Notes: a model not told the origin generated them from the sequence alone. Positions 23,808 to 31,986 are shown, counted from the stretch's first letter. The stretch: DNA of 45,449 nt from Epilithonimonas bovis DSM 19482 (GCF_900108115.1 NZ_FTPU01000026.1:1-45449), one strand, 5' to 3'. Numbers and translations are program-made.

Positions 23808-23817
23808 AGCCACCAGA

Positions 23818-24309
23818 ATGAACGATAATAATTTAAACAAAAACAAAGTAGAACGTAATCTCTCTAAAGAAGATTTAGAAAGATTAGAGATTTTACAAAA
23901 ATCAGAAGAAGTAAAAGGCGAACAGCTTTTTATAAATTATGATTCAGAAGTAGTAATTGAAAACGAAGCGGAAAAACTACTCGGTCAAAAAATAGATGAC
24001 CCTGTTCAAAAATTTCAGTTATACTATCACGGACTTACTAAATTATTAAAAGATAATTTACCTAAAGGTAAAGAGTTTGAGGATGTTCGCAGAATAGTAT
24101 ATGATGAAAAGAATGTCCTTATAAACCGAGGTGCTAAAAAAGATGAAAAAGGTATTCGAGGAAGCGACGGTAGAATGGCTTATACTGAAGATTTGGAAGA
24201 AGCAATAAAAATTGTTGCAGAATGGACAAGTAGAAAAGGAACGCCGGCAGAACTTTTTATGTCTTTTTGGGATAAGAATGAAGAGCTTGGTTATGGGCAT
24301 CAAGATTAA
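23818..24309 (+). CDS. 163-aa protein of unknown function in the ImmA/OLD cluster
   Basis: The protein is hydrophilic and acidic, with no signal peptide or TM segment. It starts 10 nt after the XRE-ImmA gene and ends 37 nt before the OLD-type gene, so it is almost certainly co-transcribed. The C-terminal half (IRGSDGRMAYTEDLEEAIKIVAEWTSRKGTPAELFMSFWDKNEELGYGHQD) is the most structured-looking part and contains several aromatic and acidic positions. I do not recognise the family. Given its place it could be a partner, antitoxin-like inhibitor or substrate of the neighbouring peptidase or ATPase (inference). Confidence 0.75.
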   Translation: MNDNNLNKNKVERNLSKEDLERLEILQKSEEVKGEQLFINYDSEVVIENEAEKLLGQKIDDPVQKFQLYYHGLTKLLKDNLPKGKEFEDVRRIVYDEKNVLINRGAKKDEKGIRGSDGRMAYTEDLEEAIKIVAEWTSRKGTPAELFMSFWDKNEELGYGHQD

Positions 24310-24346
24310 ATACATAAAACAAACAAATGTAAATCCTTAATAAAAT

Positions 24347-26239
24347 ATGGTACTAAAGAGATACAAAGTAGAAAATTTTCGGTCAGTTCTTGATAGCGGT
24401 TGGATTGATTGTGATAATGTGACAACGTTAGTGGGAATTAACGAAGCAGGAAAATCAAACTTACTTTTGGCTTTGTGGAAGCTAAATCCAGCAAGAGAAG
24501 GAAATATTGATATTTTACACGATATGCCGGTTTCTAAACTAAGTACTTATCGAAAAACTCCTGAAGAAGTAAAATTTATTACAGCAGAATTTGAACTTGA
24601 TGATGAAGCGATAAAGAGCATTGAAGATGAAGTTGAATGTAGCTTGCAAGGAGATAAATTAGTAACTGTTACACGTTTTTATGATGGAAGCTACACATTT
24701 GAATTTCCAAGTGGGAAACCACAATCAACTAAAACAGAAAAAGTAACAAAAGAAGTTGAAGAAGGCGAAGAACCGATTGAAGAAGATGTTATTGTTCCCC
24801 TTAAAGATGTGGATTTAGAAAAGGCAATTCTTGCAGAATTACCTTCATTTGTTTATTACTCAAACTATGGAAACTTATCATCGAAAATCTATCTTCCTAA
24901 TGTTATCAAATGGTTGAATGGGCAAGCTGTAGATGGAATAGATATAAACGAAGAACAAGTTCGTACATTAAGAGTTCTTTTTGAATTTGTGAAGTTAGAC
25001 CCAAAAGAAATTTTGGAACTGGGACAAGACCCTAAGGAAATGGCAATGCTTAGGAACGGCAGAAACGGTAATATGCAACCAACTGCTGAAGAAATTAAAC
25101 AAGCAGAAAATGATAAGGAAGAAAGAAGTATTCTCTTGCAGTCTGCTTCCGGCGATTTGACAAATAAGTTTAAAGAATGGTGGAAACAGGGAGAATATAG
25201 ATTTAGGTTTGAAGCAGATGGCGACTATTTCCGTATTTGGGTATCTGATAGTGTAAGAACCGACGAAGTTGCCTTAGAACTTCGTAGTACAGGGCTTCAA
25301 TGGTTTATCAGCTTTTACTTAATTTTCCTTGTTGAAAGTCAAGAACAACATAAAGGAGCAATTTTATTGCTTGATGAAGCGGGACTTACTTTACATCCAT
25401 TGGCACAAAAAGACCTTGCTGTATTTTTTGATAATTTGTCGCAAGGCAATCAGATAATCAATACAACCCATTCTCCATTCATTGTTGACACTTCTAATAT
25501 AGACAGATGCAGGGTCGTTTTTATGGATAAGGATGGCTATACGGTTGCTTCAAGTAATTTAAGACAAGGTAGCGATGCCTTAAATGAAAAATCTATATAT
25601 GCAGTTCACGCCGCTTTAGGGTTAAGTGTTTCAGATGTCTTATTACAGGGTTGCCAAGCTGTCGTAGTTGAAGGACCATCTGACCAGTTTTATCTTAATG
25701 CTATTAAAGGATTTTTAATTAGAGAAAAACTTATTGCTCCGGAACAAGAAATTGTATTTGTACCGTCGGGCGGTGTAAAAGGAGTTCCAGGTGTAGTTAG
25801 TATGATTTCGAGTAAAGCAGATGAGATACCTTATTTAATTATCGATTCTGACAAGAGCGGCGAAGATGCGAAGAAAAGATTATTATCCGGTTTGTATCAA
25901 GGGTTTGAAAATAGAATACTTGATGTTAAAGATTTTACTGAAATTGAAAAATCAGAAGTGGAAGATTTGATTCCATTTTCATTGATAAAGAAAGGTGTTG
26001 GAAGACTTTTCAACTCTTTAGATGAAGTAGATTTTGAAGATACTTATAATGAAAAAATTCCTGTAGTTACTCAAATTGAAACATTTGCTGCGGCTAATGG
26101 AATTGAGTTAGAAAAGGGATGGAAAGTAGGCATATCTATGGCTGCAAAAGCTCAATTAAAAAGTAAGAAAGCTGATGCTATACCACAAGAGTATATAGAT
26201 AAATGGACAAAACTTTTCAAGGCGTTTTTATCTGCATAA
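24347..26239 (+). CDS. OLD-family ATP-dependent endonuclease (AAA ATPase plus TOPRIM)
   Basis: The 630-aa protein has an SMC/OLD-type ABC ATPase domain: Walker A GINEAGKS (30-37), signature-like ELRSTGLQWF (310-319), Walker B LLLDEAGLTLHP (339-350) and the H-loop THSPF (373-377). A C-terminal TOPRIM nuclease domain follows, with Glu441 in VVEGPSDQ and the DxD of LIIDSDKSG (Asp499, Asp501). A charged insertion (about 125-150 and 225-265) interrupts the ATPase lobes. This architecture is that of OLD nucleases, including Gabija GajA and P2 OLD, many of which act in phage defence. No UvrD-like helicase partner is present, so it is not a standard Gabija. Confidence 0.88.
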   Translation: MVLKRYKVENFRSVLDSGWIDCDNVTTLVGINEAGKSNLLLALWKLNPAREGNIDILHDMPVSKLSTYRKTPEEVKFITAEFELDDEAIKSIEDEVECSLQGDKLVTVTRFYDGSYTFEFPSGKPQSTKTEKVTKEVEEGEEPIEEDVIVPLKDVDLEKAILAELPSFVYYSNYGNLSSKIYLPNVIKWLNGQAVDGIDINEEQVRTLRVLFEFVKLDPKEILELGQDPKEMAMLRNGRNGNMQPTAEEIKQAENDKEERSILLQSASGDLTNKFKEWWKQGEYRFRFEADGDYFRIWVSDSVRTDEVALELRSTGLQWFISFYLIFLVESQEQHKGAILLLDEAGLTLHPLAQKDLAVFFDNLSQGNQIINTTHSPFIVDTSNIDRCRVVFMDKDGYTVASSNLRQGSDALNEKSIYAVHAALGLSVSDVLLQGCQAVVVEGPSDQFYLNAIKGFLIREKLIAPEQEIVFVPSGGVKGVPGVVSMISSKADEIPYLIIDSDKSGEDAKKRLLSGLYQGFENRILDVKDFTEIEKSEVEDLIPFSLIKKGVGRLFNSLDEVDFEDTYNEKIPVVTQIETFAAANGIELEKGWKVGISMAAKAQLKSKKADAIPQEYIDKWTKLFKAFLSA

Positions 26240-26266
26240 TAACTATCGCTTTTTTAAATTACTATT

Positions 26267-26298
26267 AAAGGAGTTATTCATACCGATAGCTCCTTTTT
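26267..26298 (+). terminator. Hairpin between OLD gene and 561-aa gene
   Basis: AAAGGAGTTAT (26267-26277) pairs with ATAGCTCCTTT (26286-26296) with one mismatch and is followed by T residues. It suggests that the OLD transcript ends, or is attenuated, here. Confidence 0.55.
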
Positions 26299-26328
26299 AT
26301 TTATAAAGAAGTAACCTGATTGAAAATA

Positions 26329-28014
26329 ATGAATATTGAAAACAAAATTGATGAACTACAAGAATTAGTATCACAATATGATACCGAAAGTTTTGCAGGA
26401 TTCTTTGCCTTTTTTATAAAAAGGCACCCAGACCCCGCTGCACAAATTGATTTAAATAAGTTTGAATCTAAGTTGAAAGATTTTCTTTATCTAATCGGAT
26501 TAAATGCATTTTCAGACAAACGAGGAAATGAAAAATTTGAATTTCCTCAAAATAATTTAGGAATACTTGTAGATAAACTTAATGATATCAAAGGGTTTAA
26601 TAATCCTAAAAAAGTAAATGATTACACAAAAGAATCCGTTATTCACGAAATGGCTGTAAGAAACCATTTTGACAATGGTGTATTGAGTTATGTGGAGCAG
26701 GATTTAGAAAAAATAAGAAGAGTTTTCACGCCTTTTGAAGACAAAATTATTCAAGACTTTGGATTAGATATTAATTTCCTAATTGAGGTTTGCAAAGAAA
26801 TAGAGTTGATATCTATGATTAGGCGTAAGCATACAATGGAATTTATGCATACCGATGAGTTTGTAGAATTTTCGGAAAGAGTTCAGAGTAAGAAAATGGG
26901 ATTTTCTGAGGCTTTCGATTTATTACCAGAAAATATTCAGGAAGCATTTCATTCTTTTCATTCTAAAACGTATGCTTATTTGATGCTCAAAGCCGAAGAT
27001 TTATACCATAGTTTTGAAACCGAAAAAGTTGATAAATTTTTAGCGCTATTTTCCCGTGAACCATTACCAGATGCAAGTATTAGGTATTATACTGCTGAAA
27101 GTCCTTTTGAGTTAGCTCCACTGCTGAGATTTTCTAATGGGCAATATTTAAGCTTATACGGCAAACAACTTCCCATTTCTATTTACAAACTATTTTATGC
27201 TCATTTAATAAGTGACCAGAAATACAACAGTAAGTTACGGAAGCATAGAGAAAAAAACCTCGAACATAAAGTGACAGACATTTTTAAATACTTCTTTCCA
27301 AAACAAGAAGCATTCTTTTATGAAAACTACTTCATTGAAAAAAATTACGAGCAAGACCTTCTGATAATTTTTAAAGGAACTGTTATCATTGTAGCAACAA
27401 AAGCAGCCAAATTAAGAGAACCATTCAGAGATGTAGATAAAGCCATCATTAGATTAAAAGATGATTTTAAAGATTCTATTCAATACGGTTTCGAACAATG
27501 CAAAAGAGTTGAAGATTACTTTTTCGATGATAATCCTTTTGATATTACAGATGAGAAAGGTAAAATATTGTACAAGGTAAATCCAAATAAGATAAAGAAT
27601 ATTTATTCCATTGTAGTTACATTAGAGCGGTTTGGTAGTTTACAAACAGATTTAAGTTTATTGCTTCAAAAGGATGACAACATTGATTATCCTTGGTCTA
27701 TATATATTGATGACCTTGAAATATTTTTACTTGCTTTAAAACAGAATATTAAAAGCCCTGTAAGCCAGTTTCTCAACTTCTTAAATCTTAGAAGAGAAAT
27801 GCACGGACGGATGTATGCAATTGATGAATTGGATGTTTGTGCCACTTATCTTCAAAGTCCTTTAAAATTTAAAAGCTATTCCGAAGCAACCGATACTTTT
27901 CTAACGTTTTCCCCCTACGAGCAAGGAGATTTCGACAAACTTTATTGGGCTAATCAACTTCACTTCAAAGAAAAGGCTTTGCCGGACGATTTTTATAGAT
28001 TTGGATTAAGATAA
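26329..28014 (+). CDS. 561-aa protein of unknown function with a degenerate PD-(D/E)XK-like motif
   Basis: I do not recognise this protein. Residues 1-300 are helical and charged. From about 310 there is a pattern like restriction-endonuclease/NERD folds: a Glu in NLEHKVTDIFKYFF (Glu312), Asp343 in NYEQDLLIIFKG, then VIIVATKAAK, where the usual E-x-K is A-x-K (Ala356, Lys358). It therefore resembles the PD-(D/E)XK core but lacks the canonical catalytic Glu. Downstream sequence includes IYSIVVTLERFGSLQTDLS and a C-terminal helical region. It follows the OLD gene by 89 nt with a hairpin between them. I prefer ATG 26329 to the TTG at 26320. It may be a defence effector or a pseudoenzyme DNA-binding subunit (inference). 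Confidence 0.75.
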   Translation: MNIENKIDELQELVSQYDTESFAGFFAFFIKRHPDPAAQIDLNKFESKLKDFLYLIGLNAFSDKRGNEKFEFPQNNLGILVDKLNDIKGFNNPKKVNDYTKESVIHEMAVRNHFDNGVLSYVEQDLEKIRRVFTPFEDKIIQDFGLDINFLIEVCKEIELISMIRRKHTMEFMHTDEFVEFSERVQSKKMGFSEAFDLLPENIQEAFHSFHSKTYAYLMLKAEDLYHSFETEKVDKFLALFSREPLPDASIRYYTAESPFELAPLLRFSNGQYLSLYGKQLPISIYKLFYAHLISDQKYNSKLRKHREKNLEHKVTDIFKYFFPKQEAFFYENYFIEKNYEQDLLIIFKGTVIIVATKAAKLREPFRDVDKAIIRLKDDFKDSIQYGFEQCKRVEDYFFDDNPFDITDEKGKILYKVNPNKIKNIYSIVVTLERFGSLQTDLSLLLQKDDNIDYPWSIYIDDLEIFLLALKQNIKSPVSQFLNFLNLRREMHGRMYAIDELDVCATYLQSPLKFKSYSEATDTFLTFSPYEQGDFDKLYWANQLHFKEKALPDDFYRFGLR

Positions 28015-28170
28015 GAGACACCCCTTTACCACATTTTGCTACGCCAAAATACGGCTTAACCAGATACATAAAACCTACCCTTGACCTGCCTGCCACAATT
28101 TAGAGGCTTGAGGGATTTTTAATTGAACAAAATGGGTGGTCATTTACAATTTTCAGCTATTGAAAAAACA

Positions 28171-28452
28171 CTATCCATTATAATTTCTTTCCAATATTCT
28201 CACAATATCGCTTTCACGAAACAAGATTTTCCGTTCGAGTTTGATAAAGGGTATCAGTCCGTCATCCCTGTACTGTTGCAACGTCCGTTTGCTGATATGT
28301 AACATCTTACAGACCTGTTCACCTGACAGGTAGATTTCCCCCTTTAGTAATGGGTGGAAATATTCTCTGATATACAACAGTTCATTTTTGATGCCTACCA
28401 CAGCTTCGAGCAAGGCAAGCATATCTTCGTTTGAATTTCCAATCTGTTTCAT
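28171..28452 (-). CDS. Helix-turn-helix protein, excisionase-like (downstream of pair)
   Basis: The 93-aa protein has an N-terminal coiled segment and a MerR/Xis-type winged HTH (GEQVCKMLHISKRTLQQYRDDGLIPFIKLERKILFRESDIVRILER). This is the form used by the Xis2c/Xis2d proteins of CTnDOT-like elements, which bend att DNA during excision. It overlaps the preceding HTH gene by 4 nt. The pair is transcribed toward the integrase-side cargo. Confidence 0.85.
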   Translation of the reverse strand: MKQIGNSNEDMLALLEAVVGIKNELLYIREYFHPLLKGEIYLSGEQVCKMLHISKRTLQQYRDDGLIPFIKLERKILFRESDIVRILERNYNG

Positions 28453-28745
28453 TTCTTTTGCTTTTTTAATGGTCGCTCTCCCTGCATAAGTAACTCCACT
28501 TCGGATAATCTGAAATACGTTTTCCGATTAATTTGCGTTGCTCCAAGAATGCCTTTTGCCCTATACGTCTGCAACGTTCTTTTGCTGATGTTGAGCAATT
28601 GGCAGGCTTCCTGTTGGTCGAGCCATTTAGTTGCCTGTTGCAGTGCTTTGTAGGGTGTAGTCATTTCCGCTATCAAATTGGAAACTTCCTTAACTTCCCT
28701 ATGCAATGCTTTCAAAATCTGAATGTCTAAAACTGTTATTTCCAT
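28449..28745 (-). CDS. Helix-turn-helix protein, excisionase-like (upstream of pair)
   Basis: The 98-aa protein (MEITVLDIQILKALHREV...) has a C-terminal HTH, WLDQQEACQLLNISKRTLQTYRAKGILGATQINRKTYFRLSEVELLM. It is paralogous to the next gene and ends in a Lys-rich tail. I start at 28745, where family members usually begin. An ATG at 28793 would add 16 residues and cannot be excluded. The pair is probably an operon involved in excision or its control. Confidence 0.85.
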   Translation of the reverse strand: MEITVLDIQILKALHREVKEVSNLIAEMTTPYKALQQATKWLDQQEACQLLNISKRTLQTYRAKGILGATQINRKTYFRLSEVELLMQGERPLKKQKK

Positions 28746-28966
28746 ATCTGCATCATTTAAACCTCTAAAATAAAAGCTATTCAAATAGGTCATTTTAATG
28801 TTGCATCCGATGGCGGTATTTGGCGTACAGTTGCCAAATACTCGTTTATAATCCCAACTTTGGTTTATATTTTTTCAGGCGTGAGCAAAATGATGTTAAT
28901 AAAACTACTGAATGTTTTTATATTGTTGTCGTGTTTATTATCTTTGCAACAACAATTAAAAATAAC

Positions 28967-29341
28967 ATGATTTTAGCAACACTTATTGTACGGATTTTAT
29001 TGGGAATAATATTGGTCATTTTTCCTATAAATGCTTTATTTATTAAAGCGTTCAAACCTAAAATGCCTGAAAAAGCTCAAATGGTAATGAATACCTTTAG
29101 CGAAACAGGATATTTATTGACGTTCATACAAGGAACGGAATTGATTATCGGAATTGCTTTGCTTACGGGTTATCTTACACCATTAGCATTGTTGATTTTA
29201 CTCCCTATTTCTATCAATATTCTGTTATTTCACACATTCCTTGCTCCGCCTGTTGTCGGTCCCGGACTTTTTATTTTTCTGATGAACGTGTTTTTAATTT
29301 ACGCTTATCGTTTCGAATATACGAACCTCTTAATTCCTTAA
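28967..29341 (+). CDS. DoxX-family membrane protein
   Basis: The 124-aa protein has four predicted TM helices (ILATLIVRILLGIILVIFPI; GYLLTFIQGTELIIGIALLTGY; TPLALLILLPISINILLFH; VGPGLFIFLMNVFLIYAY) and the GTELIIGIALLTG motif usual in DoxX proteins, which are inner-membrane and often redox or detoxification linked. The upstream TATCTTTG box (28940-28947) lies about 20 nt before ATG 28967, which I prefer to the longer frame at 28820. It starts a DoxX-EVE-MarR operon with 4-nt spacing. Confidence 0.8.
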   Translation: MILATLIVRILLGIILVIFPINALFIKAFKPKMPEKAQMVMNTFSETGYLLTFIQGTELIIGIALLTGYLTPLALLILLPISINILLFHTFLAPPVVGPGLFIFLMNVFLIYAYRFEYTNLLIP

Positions 29342-29345
29342 AAAT

Positions 29346-29777
29346 ATGCGGGATATAAAATATTGGATTATCGTCGCATCGAAAGACCACGTAAAAATAG
29401 GTGTGAAACAAGGTGTTGCACAAGCTTGTCACGGAAAAGCAACGCCATTGAAAAGAATGCAAAAGGGCGATTTTGTGATTTATTATTCGGGGAAAGAAAC
29501 ATTTGGAAAAACAAACAAATGTCAGGAGTTTACAGCGATAGGCAAAGTGAAAGATGATGAAGTTTATCCGTTCCAAATGACAGCAGATTTCTGCCCGTTT
29601 CGGAGAAATATTAACTTTTTCGATTGTGAGGAGATTTCCATTTTGCCGTTAGTCAATCTGTTGGATTTTATTCCGAACAAAAAAAGTTGGGGTTATCCGT
29701 TTCGCTTTGGTATTTTAGAAATAAATCAAAATGATTTTGAATTGATTTCGTCATTAATGTTAAAAGAAAATTCATGA
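29346..29777 (+). CDS. EVE-domain protein
   Basis: The 143-aa EVE (PUA-like) protein opens with KYWIIVASKDHVKIGVKQGVAQACHGKATPLKRMQKGDFVIYYSGK, typical of this family. EVE domains read modified bases in DNA (5mC/5hmC derivatives) or RNA, and are often found with restriction, defence or stress genes. Here the protein stands alone and overlaps the following MarR gene by 4 nt (ATGA). An operon with DoxX and MarR on an ICE suggests a regulated stress function; its target base is unknown. Confidence 0.88.
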   Translation: MRDIKYWIIVASKDHVKIGVKQGVAQACHGKATPLKRMQKGDFVIYYSGKETFGKTNKCQEFTAIGKVKDDEVYPFQMTADFCPFRRNINFFDCEEISILPLVNLLDFIPNKKSWGYPFRFGILEINQNDFELISSLMLKENS

Positions 29778-30238
29778 ATAATACAGTAGATTTCTATCAC
29801 GAACAGCCCGAAGAAAGTTCGGGTTTTTTGCTTTGGCAGGTCAGTATGCTTTGGCAGAGAAAGATGAAAAGAGCATTGGACAAATTGGACTTAACTCATA
29901 CACAATATGTTTTATTAGCGGTATTGGCTTGGCTTTCCAAAAGCAATCAAACAGTTACGCAGGTTGATATTGCTAAGCATAGCAATACGGACAGAATGAT
30001 GGTTTCAAAAGTGTTGCGAACTTTACAGGAAAAAGGATTTGTAAATCGGAAAGAAGACAAAACCGATACACGAGCCAAAAATATTTCGCTTTCGAAAAGC
30101 GGAAAGACGATTTTAGAAAAAGCAATGAAAATAGTTGAAGAAACCGACAACAGTTTCTTTTCAGTTTTGCAATCGAAAGAAAAATCATTTAATACTGATA
30201 TGAGGAAACTTGTAAGAGGAAACAATGATGTGGATTAA
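29774..30238 (+). CDS. MarR-family transcriptional regulator
   Basis: The 154-aa winged-HTH protein has ALDKLDLTHTQYVLLAVLAWL (dimer/helix region), QVDIAKHSNTDRMMVSKVLRTLQEKGFV (recognition helix) and NRKEDKTDTRAKNISLSKSGK (the wing, with the D-x-R of MarR). It probably represses its own operon (DoxX-EVE-MarR) and responds to phenolic or oxidant ligands, as many MarR proteins do. The ATG overlaps the EVE stop. Confidence 0.9.
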   Translation: MNNTVDFYHEQPEESSGFLLWQVSMLWQRKMKRALDKLDLTHTQYVLLAVLAWLSKSNQTVTQVDIAKHSNTDRMMVSKVLRTLQEKGFVNRKEDKTDTRAKNISLSKSGKTILEKAMKIVEETDNSFFSVLQSKEKSFNTDMRKLVRGNNDVD

Positions 30239-30321
30239 AATTATACCCAAAAAGAATAAAAAAGATAGCAAAGATAAGGCGGACAGCCACCGCACCGCCC
30301 AACCAAAAGCTTACGGCATAA

Positions 30322-30370
30322 TGGCAGGGCAAATATGATGGCTTCATCTGGTTAATCTGTTGCCCTGCCA
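30322..30370 (-). other. Large intergenic hairpin downstream of the DUF3408 gene
   Basis: TGGCAGGGCAA (30322-30332) and TTGCCCTGCCA (30360-30370) are perfectly complementary with a 27-nt loop. It lies in the 268-nt gap between the convergent MarR and DUF3408 genes, in a GC-rich block that differs from the AT-rich surroundings. It could be a structured RNA, a terminator-like element or part of the transfer origin. Confidence 0.5.
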
Positions 30371-30506
30371 CCCTTCGGGACTTATTCCGTTTCCTTTTGG
30401 TTTTTCCGCCTGTCCCCCTTGTTAAAATGGCTTTCTTTTTTTTTGTTTTTTTCTTTTGGAAAATAATTTTAAGAGGTAGAAACGTACCTCCCACCACGTA
30501 TAGTTA

Positions 30507-31010
30507 TCAAAACAACGGTTTGTGTTTCTCGTTATAGATTTCCCTAATCAATTCCCCGAACTCCTGAAAGTGGTATTCGATAATGTTGTCCAGATACGCA
30601 TAAATCGTCAGTTTGTCGATGCCCATAATGTTTGTAAGTCTGTTAAATGTCTCGTGGTGTTCCTGCCGTACATACACTGATTTCCCCCTGCTTGCCGTTG
30701 TCGTGGGAATTTTGAAGAACCGTCCGCAGTAGTCCACTTTGGTCAGCTTCTTTGGCTTGTAAGTCATCCTTCTTGTATTACTCTCAGGTGTTTTTGTATT
30801 TTCCGTTTCAGTTTCCGAAGGTTCTTCGCCTGCCATTACACGCATAATAGCTTCCTCATCTACTTTGGGTTTGACAAAATCTTCCCGATGTGCTACTACC
30901 TGTTGTTCCGTGAAAGATTGTTTATTTTCATCAGTTATGAAATTTTCAATAGAGAAATCCTCTTTTTCGGGTTGCTGATTTTTGTTTTCTTCGTGTATCA
31001 TATCTATCAT
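30507..31010 (-). CDS. DUF3408-family conjugal transfer/mobilization accessory protein
   Basis: The 167-aa protein has an acidic, disordered N-terminus (to about residue 95) and a conserved C-terminal domain (FFKIPTTTASRGKSVYVRQEHHETFNRLTNIMGIDKLTIYAYLDNIIEYHFQEF) that resembles a ribbon-helix-helix-like DUF3408 domain. It is typically encoded next to the mob genes of Bacteroidetes ICEs. The start ATG 31010 is preferred over the TTG at 31028. It is divergent from mobC, with the candidate oriT between them. Confidence 0.85.
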   Translation of the reverse strand: MIDMIHEENKNQQPEKEDFSIENFITDENKQSFTEQQVVAHREDFVKPKVDEEAIMRVMAGEEPSETETENTKTPESNTRRMTYKPKKLTKVDYCGRFFKIPTTTASRGKSVYVRQEHHETFNRLTNIMGIDKLTIYAYLDNIIEYHFQEFGELIREIYNEKHKPLF

Positions 31011-31385
31011 TTTTAATATTATATCCAATTAGCTGTTTGGTTAACTAAGCAATCAGCTGTATATACTGTTGAATCTATGTAACTACCTATCTACCTAAGC
31101 ACCTGCAGACCCTTAATTGGTTAGTTCATTAACTCAAAAATCTGCAATTCGTATGCATTCAATCACGCAGATTTACTGTCGGGATTTATGCTGTTTAGTT
31201 ACTTCATTAAGGATATAACCAATCAGCCAGCTAACCATATACAAAGGAAGCGAAAGCAATTCCAGTCTATGTTGATGTGGCACTCAAAGGTAGCATTTGG
31301 CGTTCATTGTCGTGATTGTAAATAGCTGTTATTCAAATAGTCTTACCGAAATTTGTAATGGAAGCTATGGGTTTTCCCTGCTAAC
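31011..31385 (+). other. Low-complexity wandering repeats between DUF3408 and oriT
   Basis: The 528-nt gap between the DUF3408 gene and mobC holds no credible gene. Its left two-thirds is a string of short related words such as TTGGTTAACTAAGCAATCAG, TTGGTTAGTTCATTAACT, TTTAGTTACTTCATTAAGG and CAATCAGCCAGCTAACC. They could be degenerate iterons or protein-binding repeats next to the transfer origin. Confidence 0.35.
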
Positions 31386-31388
31386 TAC

Positions 31389-31484
31389 AATCCGTTTGCA
31401 AAACGGATTTTTCTGAACTCCTGTTCAGAGCAAGTTATCTTTTGAGGTACTCGAAATGAATTTCGGCACCTCAAAAGCACTTGC
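31389..31484 (+). other. Candidate oriT: three successive hairpins upstream of mobC
   Basis: Hairpin A has arms AATCCGTTT / AAACGGATT (31389-31409) and hairpin B has arms TCTGAAC / GTTCAGA (31412-31429). Hairpin C is a long interrupted stem (31430-31484) with outer arms GCAAGT / ACTTGC, middle CTTTTGAGGT / ACCTCAAAAG and inner CGAAAT / ATTTCG. They are followed by the G-rich word CCTTGCAGGGGGCTGG. Inverted repeats next to a MobC/MobB operon are the usual form of an oriT. No nick site can be assigned from the sequence. Confidence 0.55.
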
Positions 31485-31538
31485 CCTTGCAGGGGGCTGG
31501 AAACGGCTCCGAAGTCGCACGTTTATTAAAAATTAAAA

Positions 31539-31982
31539 ATGGATATTATGGAAGAGAAAGACAGAAAAAAGTTTAGTAAAACAGGAAGAAAACCGAAGAA
31601 CGACCCTGCGGTCAATCGGTATTCCATTAACCTGAATGCAGAAGACGATGCCAAGTTCCTTGCTCTCTTTGACCAATCGGGAATGAAAGTAATAGCTCAT
31701 TTTATTACAGCTTGCATCTTTCAAAAGACGGTTAAGACCGTTAAAATTGATATGGATGCAATAGAATACCACGCAGGTTTGACCAAGTTTTTCGGTCAAT
31801 TTCGAGGAATAGCAACGAATTACAATCAAATTGTAAAGCTTTTGAACGCCAACTTTTCAGATAAAAAAGCATCTGCATACCTCTTTAAATTGGAAAAAGA
31901 GACCAAAGAAATGAAAGAATTATTGCAAAAGGTTTTAATTCTTACCGAAGAATTTGAAAAGAAATATCTAAATAAAGAGTAG
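31539..31982 (+). CDS. Relaxosome accessory protein MobC (MocA/BmgB-like)
   Basis: The 147-aa basic protein has a ribbon-helix-helix-type N-terminal segment (NRYSINLNAEDDAKFLALFDQSGMKVIAHFITACIF) and a C-terminal coiled region (FRGIATNYNQIVKLLNANF...KETKEMKELLQKV). It is the accessory DNA-binding subunit that loads the relaxase on oriT. The relaxase start is only 4 nt after its stop. The candidate oriT lies 55 nt upstream. Confidence 0.88.
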   Translation: MDIMEEKDRKKFSKTGRKPKNDPAVNRYSINLNAEDDAKFLALFDQSGMKVIAHFITACIFQKTVKTVKIDMDAIEYHAGLTKFFGQFRGIATNYNQIVKLLNANFSDKKASAYLFKLEKETKEMKELLQKVLILTEEFEKKYLNKE

Positions 31983-31986
31983 AAAA

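Noticed and set aside
24347-28014. Gabija (GajA-GajB) system
   Set aside because: The OLD protein resembles GajA, but the neighbouring gene has no UvrD helicase motifs (no Walker A or DEAD-like box).
30189-30497. Minus-strand ORF of 102 codons in the MarR-DUF3408 gap
   Set aside because: Lysine-rich low-complexity start from a poly-A/T tract; it overlaps the MarR gene and a hairpin, with no supporting features.
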